From Arsenophonus sp052174455 (GTDB lineage: Bacteria > Pseudomonadota > Gammaproteobacteria > Enterobacterales > Enterobacteriaceae): DNA of 64,000 bases. This document shows, piece by piece, positions 43,624 through 54,795 of the stretch. The notes under the pieces were generated by a model, which was not told the DNA's origin, did no database searches, and was given only the letters and a program-made list of their open reading frames with translations. Position 1 is the stretch's first letter. Each line of letters begins with the position of its first letter. Where the stretch lies: positions 124,001 to 188,000 of the forward strand of contig JBQMRP010000057.1 of the NCBI GenBank assembly GCA_052174455.1. Direction: 5' to 3'. The translations under genes and the position numbers were made by a program.

Positions 43624-43743
43624 AAACTTACTTTATAAGTTAAATAACTATGAGATTTAATGTAATTATTATCTTTTAAACAGATATTAATTACTATTTC
43701 TGATATGCTTTATATAATTCATACAAGAGGTTATCGATTATCT

Positions 43744-46194
43744 ATGTCTTTTTGGCGTAAAATTTACTATAATCTATTAAATTTACCAATGAAATTTTTG
43801 GTAAAAAGTAAACTTATACCAGCAGATCCAATTAAAGAATTACATCTTGATACGACACGTCCTTTTCTATATTTATTCCCTTATCATTCTAAAACAGATT
43901 TATTGACGTTACGTCAACAATGTTACTCTATTGGTTTACCTGATCCACTCGATCCGATTGAACTAGATAAAATTAAATTACCCGCCTATGTCTTTATTGA
44001 TAATGGACCGCGTATATTTCGTTATTATTCGCTAGATCCACGTAAAGATTCAGTGAAAACATTCACTACATATCTTGATCTGCATTGCGATAATCCCAAT
44101 CTAAATATTCAGATGCTACCTGTATCAGTGATGTTCGGTAGAGCGCCTGGTCGAGAAGGCCACTTGCCAGCACCGCCGTTACGTTTTCTTAATGGTATCC
44201 AAAAATTCTTTGCCGTTATCTGGTTAGGACGTGATAGTTTTATTCGTTTTTCTCCCACAGTCTCTTTACAACAAATAGCTTGCGAATATGGTACTGATAA
44301 AATTATTGCCAACAAACTTTCTCGGGTAGCCAGAATTCACTATTCACGGCAACGATTAGCGGCAGTTGGGCCCAAACTCCCTGTACGTCACGACCTCTTC
44401 AATAAACTATTAACTTCAAAAGCAATTCAGAAAGCAGTTGAAGATGAAGCTAAAACTAAGAAAATTTCACTTAAAAAGTCAAAACATAATGCAATTGCCA
44501 TGATGGAAGAAATTGTTGCTAATTTTTCCTATGAAGCAATCCGTATTACTGATCGCATACTCAGTTGCACATGGAATCGACTCTATCAAGGAATTAATGT
44601 GCAACATGCTGAACGTGTGCGTCAATTAGCAGAAGATGGTCATGAAATTGTCTATATTCCTTCTCATCGTAGTCATATGGATTATCTATTATTATCTTAT
44701 GTACTTTATCATCAAGGTTTAGTTCCTCCTCATATCGCTGCAGGTATCAATCTTAATTTTTGGCCAGCTGGGCCAATTTTTCGTCATTTAGGTGCTTTTT
44801 TTATTCGTCGTTCTTTTAAAAGTAATAAACTTTACTCCACTATATTTCGTGAATATCTCAGTGAATTATTTGCGCGTGGTTATTCAATTGAATATTTTAT
44901 TGAAGGTGGTCGATCCCGAACAGGTCGGCTATTGGACCCAAAAACTGGTACATTGTCAATGACTCTACAAGCAATGCTAAGAGGTGATTCACCTCCAATT
45001 ACTATTGTTCCTATCTTCATAGGTTATGAACATGTATTAGAAGTTGACACCTACGCTAAGGAGCTAAAAGGTGCAGAAAAAGAGAAAGAAGGGTTTTTCT
45101 CAATGCTAAGAGGTCTATGTAAATTGCGTAAACTAGGACAAGGTTATGTTAACTTTAGCCAACCGATTACATTAATACAATATTTAAATAAACATGCTCC
45201 AGAGTGGCGTCATTCTATTAATGCTGTTGATCCTCAACGTCCAATATGGTTAAATTCAATTGTAACTCGGCTAGCTCACAAAATCATGGTTAGAATTAAC
45301 AATGCCGCTGCCGCGAATGCAGTCAATTTATGTTCAACAGCCTTATTAGCTTCATGCCAGCGCGCATTAACCCGTGAACAATTAATTGAACAAATAGAAT
45401 GTTACCTCCAACTATTAAAAAATATAGCTTATAGCGATGATAGCACAATCCCCAATAAAACTGCTAAACAACTGTTAGAAGATGCATTGCAATTGGGTAA
45501 GTTTGAAGTTGAACATGATAGCATGGGCGATATTGTTGTTTTACCTCGAAAAAATGCCGTATTAATGACTTACTATCGAAATAATATTATCCATTTATTC
45601 GTTTTACCTTCTTTAGTAGCCAACATAATATTACATAATAAAAGTATTCAACGTAAGGAGATTTGTTATCAAGTTTCCATCATTTATCCATTCCTAAAAG
45701 CAGAACTATTTATGCGATATAGCATAGAAGAATTATCTGAATCTATTGACATTCTACTGAATGAATTGGCTCGTCAACAACTAATACTATTAATAGTAGA
45801 CGGTTTTATAACTATCAATCCAGCTCGTATTCATCCTCTTCAGCTTTTAGCTTCTGGAATTAAAGAAATGCTACAGCGCTACATGATTACACTTTCACTA
45901 TTGAGTACAATACCTAAAATTAACCTAAGAATACTGGAAAAAGAGAGCCGTATTCTCGCTCAACGTCTATCTGTACTACATGGTATCAACGCGCCTGAAT
46001 TTTTTGATAAAGCGGTTTTCTCGACGCTAATAAATACATTAAAACAGCAAGGTTATCTTAATAGAGAAGAAGATACGGTTATCATCGCTAATGCACAACA
46101 ACTTTATCATATTATTGCTAAGTTAATATCTCCTGAGGTTTGCTTAACCATTGAAAGCATAAAACACGTTACGATGGAGCCATTACCTGAATAA
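43744..46194 (+). CDS. plsB: Glycerol-3-phosphate acyltransferase PlsB
   Basis: Inner-membrane enzyme that transfers an acyl chain to glycerol-3-phosphate, the first step of phospholipid synthesis. The frame is open from 43705, but the ATG at 43744 gives MSFWRKIYYN, aligned to the E. coli start (MSGWPRIYYK), and has an AGAGG site upstream; this yields 816 residues (E. coli 807). The acyltransferase motif HRSHMD gives His308 and Asp313; further motifs are GAFFIRRSF, FIEGGRSRTGR and PIFIGYEH. The C-terminal third, including LSVLHGINAPEFFDKAVF, is intact. Converges on ubiA. Retained although the neighbouring dgkA is dead. Confidence 0.96.
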   Translation: MSFWRKIYYNLLNLPMKFLVKSKLIPADPIKELHLDTTRPFLYLFPYHSKTDLLTLRQQCYSIGLPDPLDPIELDKIKLPAYVFIDNGPRIFRYYSLDPRKDSVKTFTTYLDLHCDNPNLNIQMLPVSVMFGRAPGREGHLPAPPLRFLNGIQKFFAVIWLGRDSFIRFSPTVSLQQIACEYGTDKIIANKLSRVARIHYSRQRLAAVGPKLPVRHDLFNKLLTSKAIQKAVEDEAKTKKISLKKSKHNAIAMMEEIVANFSYEAIRITDRILSCTWNRLYQGINVQHAERVRQLAEDGHEIVYIPSHRSHMDYLLLSYVLYHQGLVPPHIAAGINLNFWPAGPIFRHLGAFFIRRSFKSNKLYSTIFREYLSELFARGYSIEYFIEGGRSRTGRLLDPKTGTLSMTLQAMLRGDSPPITIVPIFIGYEHVLEVDTYAKELKGAEKEKEGFFSMLRGLCKLRKLGQGYVNFSQPITLIQYLNKHAPEWRHSINAVDPQRPIWLNSIVTRLAHKIMVRINNAAAANAVNLCSTALLASCQRALTREQLIEQIECYLQLLKNIAYSDDSTIPNKTAKQLLEDALQLGKFEVEHDSMGDIVVLPRKNAVLMTYYRNNIIHLFVLPSLVANIILHNKSIQRKEICYQVSIIYPFLKAELFMRYSIEELSESIDILLNELARQQLILLIVDGFITINPARIHPLQLLASGIKEMLQRYMITLSLLSTIPKINLRILEKESRILAQRLSVLHGINAPEFFDKAVFSTLINTLKQQGYLNREEDTVIIANAQQLYHIIAKLISPEVCLTIESIKHVTMEPLPE

Positions 46195-46254
46195 ATCATC
46201 TATTATATTAAGATAATAACGTAAAACGAGATTTAAACTAAAATCAATTGTTCT

Positions 46255-46288
46255 TATAAAGAATAATCACTTAAGATTATCCTTTATA
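46255..46288. terminator. Bidirectional terminator between plsB and ubiA
   Basis: ATAAAGAATAATC pairs with GATTATCCTTTAT around a five- to six-base loop with one mismatch, in the 95-base gap between the convergent stops. A/T runs on both sides suit termination in both directions. Confidence 0.5.
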
Positions 46289-46289
46289 A

Positions 46290-47180
46290 TTAATAATAAT
46301 TTAATAAAATACCAATAAATAAAATCAATCCCACATAATTGTTATTCATAAATGCTTTAAAACATAATACTGGTTGACGATTGGCAATCAGTTTTTGTTG
46401 ATAAGTAAATAAGCATAATGCCAATATCAAACTAGAAAAATAAAATATACCTAAATCTAACTGTTGACCTATATAAAACAAAACCAATACCATCGCTAAT
46501 TGTAAAATACCAATAATTAATTTATCATAATGAGAAAAAATAATTGCGGTTGATTTTACAGCAATTTTTATATCATCGTTGCGATCAACCATAGCATATT
46601 GGGTATCATAAATAACAGACCAAATGATATTAACTAGAAATAATAACCAGCATTCCAAAGGTAAAGATTCACTAACTGCTACATATACCATTGGAATTGA
46701 CCACCCAAATGCAGAACCCAGTATAATTTGTGGAAAATGGCTAAATCGTTTAATAAACGGATAAATATAAGCTAATAATAACCCAATAACCGATAGCCAA
46801 ACTACCATCTTATTTAAAGTCAAAACTAATATGAAAGCGATAATAATCAATGAAAAAAATAGTATCTTAGCTTCTTTTTCTGTTACATCACCATTTAGCA
46901 AGGGACGTTTCTTTGTTCTTACAACATAATTATCAAATTTTTGATCCGCGAAATCATTAATAACACAACCAGCAGAGCGCATCAAAAATACACCAAAAGT
47001 AAAAACTAACAAAATAAAAAGATCTGGTAGCCCTCGGCTTGCTAACCATAATGCCCAGTAAGTAGGCCATAGTAATAGCAAAATACCTATTGGTTTATTA
47101 AAACGCATTAAACGAAAATAGGCGCGCCATTTATTTAAATTCAATGCTGTTTGCCCTGCTGTCAATCTATTTATCTCCAT
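46290..47180 (-). CDS. ubiA: 4-hydroxybenzoate octaprenyltransferase UbiA
   Basis: Integral membrane prenyltransferase that attaches the polyprenyl tail to 4-hydroxybenzoate in ubiquinone synthesis. 296 residues (E. coli 290), with about nine hydrophobic helices. The two aspartate-rich motifs are NDFADQKFD (about residues 75-83) and DTQYAMVDRNDDIKIAVKST (first part matching DTQYAMVDRDDD in E. coli). The C-terminal FKAFMNNNYVGL is kept. Upstream lies dead ubiC, its ancestral operon partner, which made its substrate. UbiA therefore survives without a local source of 4-hydroxybenzoate. Confidence 0.97.
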   Translation of the reverse strand: MEINRLTAGQTALNLNKWRAYFRLMRFNKPIGILLLLWPTYWALWLASRGLPDLFILLVFTFGVFLMRSAGCVINDFADQKFDNYVVRTKKRPLLNGDVTEKEAKILFFSLIIIAFILVLTLNKMVVWLSVIGLLLAYIYPFIKRFSHFPQIILGSAFGWSIPMVYVAVSESLPLECWLLFLVNIIWSVIYDTQYAMVDRNDDIKIAVKSTAIIFSHYDKLIIGILQLAMVLVLFYIGQQLDLGIFYFSSLILALCLFTYQQKLIANRQPVLCFKAFMNNNYVGLILFIGILLNYY

Positions 47181-47284
47181 TTTATTTTTATAAAAATAAA
47201 TAAATCTAGCAAAAAAACTCTATTAATACTAATTAATAAATAATATTATAAAAATAAACAGCTTAACAAGCAATTATTTAATAT

Positions 47285-47690
47285 AAAATCAAAATAATCA
47301 CGAGTCTATCTATTTCCATTAAATGGAAAGTTTCCTAATAGCACATTACCTAAATTTATTAGGTCACAGTCAGGACCGATTAATGCCTCCTCTTAAATAA
47401 TTGCCATCCATATAAACTATGAACAAACATTACTAAATAGCAGAATCTCACGTAATCAACAACTTACCTATTAAGTAATAGACTACCTTATTAGTCCTAA
47501 ACTATTTAAGTAAATAAAATTTTCTTGATAAGGTTTTACGGTTACTTGATAACAAATAACATGCAAAACACTGAGTTATTAAACTTAATTAAGTAACCAA
47601 TTATATATTGGATCTGGTAGATTAATTTATTATGTTGAAAATTAATTAATCAGTTGATTACAGAAAGTAAGTAATTTATATAGATTTTTA
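47285..47690 (-). pseudogene. ubiC: Dead ubiC, chorismate pyruvate-lyase
   Basis: Directly upstream of ubiA on the same strand, as in E. coli. Minus-strand fragments: DPIYNWLLN-like (E. coli DPQLLDWLL), KTLSRKF (E. coli KTVSVTMIREGF), YVREILL-like (E. coli WLREILL) and, near 47330-47290, LGNVLLGNFPFN with TRDYFDF in the next frame (E. coli LGKTPLGRYLFT, TRDFIEI). Each block is short and frames change often, so the call rests on order and position as much as on similarity. Confidence 0.65.
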
Positions 47691-48190
47691 TTAAAAATAC
47701 TACCAGAAAATACTTCTCTTACTCTATCTTCAGATTTTAAATATAAGAGGTATTACAAGCTAATTTTTCTCATCTGAGAATAGCTAATTATCACAAAACA
47801 AAATATAAGAGGTAACCAAACAATATGGTTTAAGGTTTAATTTTTTCAATATTTCAATAATATGACCTGATTATATCTATATTGGAAACAAAATGCATAT
47901 TTAAATGCTTTTTGTAAGGTCTGAGTACTTCTGATCACAAGATATAGTTAAAGACCAGGAGTCTTGAATACCAGTATTAACAATATCTGTTATTACCTAA
48001 CCGGCATAGCCTTTTAATCACAATTAATGATACGTTTACTAAAATAACGCATTTTGTTTAACAAAGAAATATTGAGGTATAATCTCAATATTATTAAGTT
48101 TTAACAGCTACTAATACGATTACATAAATCAATATGTAAAATAGCTTTATTTTCTGTTTTATTTATTTTTTCTCTGCAAAATATGCTGTT
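47691..48190. other. Eroded spacer, nothing identified
   Basis: AT-rich with no recognisable gene or IS. It contains a perfect hairpin AATATTGAG-N7-CTCAATATT at 48069-48093. Confidence 0.4.
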
Positions 48191-48600
48191 AATTGTAAAG
48201 ATTATGTTAGCAAAAGTTGTTGTTTTGCTAGCAGAACAGTTTTATAGCCACTTTCTATTTTAATTATTGTGATTTTAAACAATCTACCTCAGGCTAGATA
48301 ATTCGGTAAATAAATGGGCCTTCTACAATAGAATTTACTCAGATATCCTTTTAATCGGCTGATATAAGTGTTCACATTTTGAATGTGGAATTACTTACCA
48401 ATAACTCTGGTTATCCACATTTATTAGATGATGAGTAATTTATGCTGCTAGCAAAGGTTTTGTACCATTTTGCTCAACCGAGCAAAGGATGGATTTTTTA
48501 TCAATGACCGACTCAAAAAAATAGTCAACACACTTCGCATTAAACTTTTCAATAATCTTATACTCACATGACCTGTCAAGCTTGAATGATTAAAAGACTA
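48191..48600 (-). mobile_element. IS1595-family relic, truncated
   Basis: The left terminal repeat ATGTTAGCAAAAGTTGTTG at about 48204 and the following 400 bases match 12781-13190 and 25578-25985. The rest is missing where an IS91 fragment begins. Confidence 0.75.
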
Positions 48601-49169
48601 AGATTCGTTAATAGTAACGAAATGAAATCGCTCTTTAATTTAACAGCAAAAAACATCCCTTTTCCTAAAGGGAAATAGGAAATCGGTTTACTTGATTTAT
48701 TGTAAATGAAGATTTCATAGGAGTTTGTATTCTTTGATCTAATTCACTAATTTTATAGACATTAATTCTAAGTTTAGCTTAATAAGCATTATTTTCACAT
48801 TTTATACATTCTTTTTGACAACAATTCTGCTGCATGTTTAGCAAAGCTCTCATTGATAAAATAAACTGTTGCTATACAAAATGTATTTATACAAGATCTA
48901 TTCGCATGAATCTCGCATTCATCAGAATGTGCCAAACCCTAGTTTTTCAGTTTTTTTCTAGCCGATCATCTTTAGAGTCTTATATACCTTCGGTAATAGT
49001 GTACCTTCTTGACGATTTAATAAGAAACTATAGCAACATAACATCTTAAAATGTCTCCTTGGAATATATTTAATATAGCACCCAATAATCTTTTTCTGTA
49101 CCATAGAACTACTATAAATACCACAGAGTCCGGTTGTCTAGCAATGATATAGAATCATTCCTTCCACGA
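48601..49169 (-). mobile_element. IS91-family relic, 3' part
   Basis: The minus strand reads IIGCYIKYIPRRHFKMLCCY then SFLLNRQEGTLLPKVYK, the C-terminal region of IS91-type transposases. It continues into the element's 3' end, aligned with 17560-17985 and 53370-53778. It carries a hairpin TCCCTTTTCCTAAAGGGA (48657-48674). Truncated at the IS256 relic. Confidence 0.75.
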
Positions 49170-50572
49170 GTTATTAACAAATCTAGTATATGAATGTTTA
49201 GGCTGTTATACTTTAATGCTTTGTAAATATGTTCTTCGTTCTTAAATTTGGCGTTGTTTACCACTATGGTCAAAGCTAAAATTCCTTTAGCTGATTCCAG
49301 CTTTTCTGAATAGACAGGAGCAATTTAAATGCCATTAAAATACTTATTTTTCTCGAACTACAGCGATGATTCGCGCGTTAGATTCATAGCCTCACACTGT
49401 CGCAAAACTTGATTCAATTGAATTCGTCTTTCTTATGATGCCCAGTGTGCTAATGAGAGGTCGTAGAATTCCATCGTTCTTATCAACCTTTATCTAAGCT
49501 TTTCATCGCTGCAAATACATTAAAAACATTACCAACAAGTATCAAAGGCTTTATTAGCAGCATTATAGTTCTCTGATAAATATACCTCCTTCCGCAGCTC
49601 ACCCTTAACTTTCAATTTTATGCCTTTAGGAGAAAAAGTAGCGCATTATCTATTTTATGTACCCAACAGCGTTAGCGCTAAAAATGCTTGGAATATCTTT
49701 GCTATTGCATTCTAGAAACTAATGGCACACCCAAAACACCCCAGGCTTCTGTAGCAAGCCTGGGAGGTATACGCTTAAGCAACATACTTTCAGGCCAATT
49801 AAGAAAATTCAGATCAGTTTAGTTCTGACTTTTTATAATCATTTTCGATTGCAACGAGCTCCTTATATCCATGCAGCGGAGATGGTTCCCATCTCCGCCC
49901 ACTTTAACCAATAGGTAAAGTCGTTCAGTCTATACTAACAGAATGGAATATACTTTCCGCCAAAAAATGAACGTTAGGCGCATCGCTAAAATCAGGCAAG
50001 TAATATTACCTATTCTATTCAAACTATTGCTGTTTCAGTCTACTGATGGCGCTTGGCAAACTATATTATGAGCTTCTTATCGAGAAGCGCGACTCAAGGC
50101 CTAAAAAATCATCGGTTGAGATCTCTTCGCAGGTACAAGTAATGGGTAGTAATTTTTGACGCTTTTTGCGTATTTCAGATAAGGAAGCAATGAGCTATTG
50201 AAGGATGCTCTGTTTCTGCTTTTATTCTCTAATCTTAGTCGCTTTGATCTCAATATTATTCATACCAGTCTTCATGGATTCACTGTAGCAAATAACTGTT
50301 ATGATTAACGCAATGAACGCCATCAACAAGGTAGCAATTGAGCATATCATTGCAGCATGATTCAAGCAACGCCTTAATAACGTTGTTATCAGTTACCTAG
50401 CACAATCACGGATAAATTCATGAAAGGAATCACGGTAATATTTGGTTTCACGAATATCTCTGCATGAGTAAATTCATAGCATATGATCTCTCTGTTATTG
50501 AATCATCCATAAAATTAATCAGCAAGATACACCAGAATTTCTAAAGTCCCATAAACCAGAAATGAACCTAAC
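49170..50572 (-). mobile_element. IS256-family relic, full length
   Basis: Colinear with 32574-33962. The outer left end GTTATTAACAAATCTAGTAT is the best preserved version of the family end. The minus-strand transposase is broken. It removed the aceE promoter region and first ~110 codons, whose relic starts just to the right. Confidence 0.8.
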
Positions 50573-50599
50573 TCGGAGTTAGTTGATGATATACCTTCC

Positions 50600-51926
50600 T
50601 TCCAGTTTTCTGTAACTTTATATGAAATCTATTTCAATCACTTCTTTCAAGCAAAAATATCATAAAATGGTATAGATTTATTTTATTTCTAAAGACATAT
50701 TTCGCCTCTTATTTATGCACTAGTATTTTTGGAAAATCATCCTCACTAAAAGAAAATAAATAATTTTTAATAAGAAAATATTAGCAAAAATCTTTTCTCT
50801 TATCTTCATTCTAAATTTATTCTTGAATTTTATAATTTCCTACCAGGGTTCAATAGGATTAGTTAATTAGCGCCATTTATCAAAAAAAAATTCATAAAAT
50901 ACTTACAACAACCTAAGGTTTAAAAAACATTCTAGATTAGACAGTTTACCCTTTCCTTATATAACGCTAAAATAGATAAACCTAAATCTAAAAGTGCTAT
51001 CACGACTGTAACTTGTTAAAAGTTAGATAACCTTATTTTTGTGATTAATTATAACTTATAATGTCTTGATAGACTAGTTACTCTTAATGATAAAATTATT
51101 AATGAATTAAAAGATATTTTTAATGCTGCAGAATAAACAAGCGATTAAAGTCCTGTAAGTAGCTAATGGGATAAATTATTGCATAAAAATATTTCATGTA
51201 AACTAATTTAGTTGATAAATAAAATTTTGGATAATGACTATTAAACATTTAAATTTAAAGATGTCTCTTATGTTTATGAACACTTTCAATCGTTATCCTG
51301 AGATAAGTACACTAGTCAAGGATATAAACAATATAAAATCTAATCGTTAAACTGCACCTGGAATAACCCGAAAAAATTTATAGTATTTTTAAAAAAATGC
51401 AAGGCGTTAAATGTAAGTTAATATTCATTTTAGATAAAAAATAAATCCTATATGTATGGGCGAGCGAACATTCCTGAAGGTAAAAGTATTGTCTTTCAGA
51501 TGAAAAATCAAGCTAGAGAAAGGAGTTTATTATTTTTCTGATCGCTTTAATATCTTGGCAACAAATAATTAAATAGAAAATTGTCTTTATTACTTTTAAA
51601 TAAAATTTATATGAATATAAAAATCTACCTGAACATCGTCAGGCATTAGGTGATATTTACCAGAATGAAATTCTATATATTAAAAAATTAAATATTCTTA
51701 ACCTAAGAAATTTTTGCTAATTATTAGCAATATAAGATAAAGAAATATCTACTATAATTATATTTATACATACTTTAAATATAATGTTAAAAATAACTTA
51801 ATTAAAGATCATCTACTGCTAATCATTACTAATGAAGCATGTACTTTTGATATAGAAAGTTTATCCAGTTAGATTAGAATCTAGAGTTCAAATAGACAGT
51901 AGCACTGTTATCAAGATCGTGAAATG
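50600..51926 (+). pseudogene. aceE: Dead aceE (pyruvate dehydrogenase E1), first part
   Basis: Fragments in order: SFQFSVTLYEIYFNHFFQAK (E. coli SFQSSATIYDVCFNHFFRAR), then LFYF, RHISPLIYALVFLE, KIDKPKSKSAITTVT, and LDNLIFVINYNLQCLDRLVT (E. coli LDNLVFVINCNLQCLDGPVT) near 51035-51095, IINELKDIF, later INLLITNEA-like remains and YQDRE at about 51909-51923. The N-terminal ~110 codons are lost to the IS256 relic. The gene is then interrupted by an IS91 relic. Confidence 0.9.
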
Positions 51927-51929
51927 TAC

Positions 51930-53778
51930 CATAAATATCGTGTGTGAGAGCGGTACTAGAGCTACGCTATTTTGTAGGTTTTCATAATCTAAGTACTGCT
52001 TTATACTTTGTGATATGTTAATTTTTTAGTAATTCATCTAGATGGCTCGGAAGAAATTTTCTAAAAAGCGGAAATTGGGTAAATCAGGAAGACAACACGC
52101 GACTTCACATATTACAACACCACCCATTTATTCGAAGTGCTTCATAATTTCCATCCTGAAATTAATGATAACAAAGTCATTGAATTTTTATGACCTCCAA
52201 AAAGAAAGTATACAAAATATATCTGAACTCGATCCCCAGTTTTTTCTTGATATACGAATATTATTCGCCTCTAGTCAGGATTGTCTGTATTTTTGAGCAA
52301 ATAGACCAAAGCTAAATCAATTACGCTGGATACAACTGCATTGAAGTTGAGGGTAATTAAAAGTTATACTTTCTGATAAATTTATCAGCTTATAGGGAAC
52401 TAGAGATAACTCGTCTCCTTTGCTTATTGGACAAATAGAAATATAACTAAAGCAATAGACTTCACGAATACGAACAGGATGACAATTTTTATTTCTATGA
52501 CAAGATATCCAGAAGATAATCTTCTCAAGATTTATAATGCCCGTTCAAATTAAAGTGCTTTTCACCATTAATAACGGCTGGAACAACTTTATTAAAAACA
52601 CAATAAAAGTGTTAACTTGTAGTAGAAATCCATCTATCTGTTGAGCGAATTATTCTCTGCGGCAACTTATACCATAATAAATATGCAGGTGTGTCGCTAC
52701 CGCTATTCCTCTCCTAAATGCTCTAACAACTGTTTTTGCTAAATCTGTAAGTTAAAAATCTGCAGTTTATGGTGAATTAAAACTACCGAGTACCATTAGC
52801 ATAATAGATTCATATTTTATTAAACTATGACTGGTAAACATCACTTTCACTATCTCCATCTTCTTTAGTTTTTTAACAATAACTCGTCGCTACTCAATGA
52901 TTTGTTTTGCACTTTCACCCACGCTATGTTGTAGTGGATATATAAACAGGGCATTGAAATTAATATCTTCTGTGCCTTGCATACTTATGGTTGATAACTA
53001 AATCAATATCGGCATGTTTATATCTCCGTCATTCATGGTAATCTAGATATTAAACATACTGTATGGGTTGGATAGGTTCTTCAAAAAAAGAGTAGGCGAA
53101 GGGATCTAGCGAAAAGCTATCATCTAACTTCTGCGTTACAGCGTAACCTAATAAATACCAATAGGTCTTCTCACACTGTGGAATATCATCTACGACAGGA
53201 AGCAGCGCAACTTTATCTTAAACCACAAGTACAATCTTACTGGGAAAAGTTCGCTTTGCTAAAAAGACCAAATAAGCATAATGTATAGTATGAAATAATT
53301 TGAGTACTATATCAGCCATATTCCCCTGATAGGAATTTTAATATATGTTACTATAATTTTTTATTGAATCGTTAAGGAGGCGCAATATCACTAAAAGTGT
53401 ATAAGGTGCAGAAAAAAATAACGGCTCATAAAAAAAACTAAAAAATTAGGGTTCACCGTTCTAATTAACAGGATTCCTGTATACAGATCTCCTGCACAAA
53501 TGCATTCTATATGGAAACAGTCTACTTTTTATAGACGATCAATTTGGCAAACAAGATAACGAAATTATTATCAATAAGAATTGAGAAAAATGGAAAAAAT
53601 AATAGTTATTAAGTTAAACTTAGGATTAACGTTTCTAATATTAGAACATTAGGTCAAAAATATACACTCCGATGAAATTTTAACTTATAATAAATCCAAT
53701 AAACTAATGCTATTTCCTTTTAACAATAAGGAGTACTTTTGTCATCTCTTAAAGAGATGATTTAATTTTTAAACCATA
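51930..53778 (+). mobile_element. IS91-family relic inside dead aceE, copy 2
   Basis: Parallel to 16000-17985. Fragments include ITFTISISSF-like (HITFTMP in the family), LCCSGYINRALKLISSVPCI-type core remains, and a C-terminal region near 53380-53560 with KCILYGNS. It is inserted between the aceE codons for DRE (ending 51923) and YYKKDK (starting about 53786), which in E. coli are separated by only three residues, so the junctions are nearly clean. Confidence 0.75.
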
Positions 53779-53780
53779 AA

Positions 53781-54775
53781 TTTGATTACTACAAAAAAGA
53801 TAAAAGATAAAATTTTTCAATAAGATATTAATTAATTTTTGATACTGGTGATCCTGATTAGCTACTGCAGCATATAGCATAATAACCTATCTATGATCTT
53901 ATTTTGTATTTATAATTCCATGTTTAGCTTTTCAGGGTGTGCTGACCCTATAGTAAATTTGAGTCTAGCAAACCTATAGAGTTTTAATTAGCGGATTCAA
54001 GAAATTACATTGAATGGTGAAGACTTGCAGCATGAAGATTAGCATAGATATATTCATCGACTCTTATTAACCATAGCTATCTATATCTCTTATGACACAG
54101 ATTCTATTTATAACATTTCTATAATTAGATATGATAGTTTAGTTTGTATCTATAGTGAAAAATAAAAAATATTTACTATTAACTTTTAGTGTACCTTGAA
54201 CGAAAATTATTATGTACCAACGGTTTACCCCTTCTGGTGCTGAAGAAAGTATTGATGAATATATCTATAAATTTAAGTTACTAAAAGTCAAAAAAAGAAT
54301 AAAATTTATTTATTAGAATCAACCTCAATATTATTGAATATGTTCATAAATCTGCAAAACTTTATTTAGTGAAGACCTATTACTTTCGATATTTATCGTG
54401 TAATCTCATTTATCGAATTAACTCTTTAAGGAGAGGGTTATTAGCTTTGGAATATATTATATTATTTATAACTCTTATATGATTTTTTATTAAAATTATG
54501 AATACTGTGTTTGCAGTTGCTTTAACAGGTTAAATGCTTTTGCAAAATAAATTCACTTCTACATTCTAAAAAGTCATTGTCGTATTTTTGTACTGATAAT
54601 GTTATAGTTGTTCAGAAACCGTGAAAAAACCTCTCTCATCGTTTTAAAGTTAACACTTTCTATGCGATAGTTGTTACGGTGTTAGATAAATTAGCAATGC
54701 GTAGTGAAATAGATATGAAAATTGGTGGATAAAGATATCAAAATGCAACATATCCTAGAAAAATTAATCCGAGTT
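53781..54775 (+). pseudogene. aceE: Dead aceE, second part
   Basis: Resumes with YYKKDKR (E. coli AYYKEDEKG), then ATAAYS, FIIPCLAFQGV, LNGEDLQHED (E. coli LNGEGLQHED) at about 54014-54040, IKNIYYLT, PSGAEESIDEYIYKFKLLK (54232-54287; E. coli PEGAEEGIRKGIYKLETI), and RFKVNTFYAIVVTVLDKLAM with RSEIDMK near 54640-54720 (E. coli HFEVDASYVVVAALGELAKR). Runs to just before dead aceF. Confidence 0.9.
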
Positions 54776-54795
54776 AAACATAAGAGATAAAATAA

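Noticed and set aside
43705..43743. Upstream start of plsB adding 13 residues.
   Set aside because: No ribosome binding site precedes it, and the ATG at 43744 aligns with the known PlsB start.
48626..48640. GCTCTTTAATTT resembles the boxA of rRNA leaders, suggesting a lost rRNA operon.
   Set aside because: The same sequence lies at the 3' end of the IS91 relics at 17985 and 53778, so it belongs to the IS element.
52042..52296. An 84-codon open frame starting MARKKFSKKRK looks like a basic small protein.
   Set aside because: The same stretch exists in broken form at 16140 in the other IS91 relic, so it is part of the element, and the frame ends by chance.
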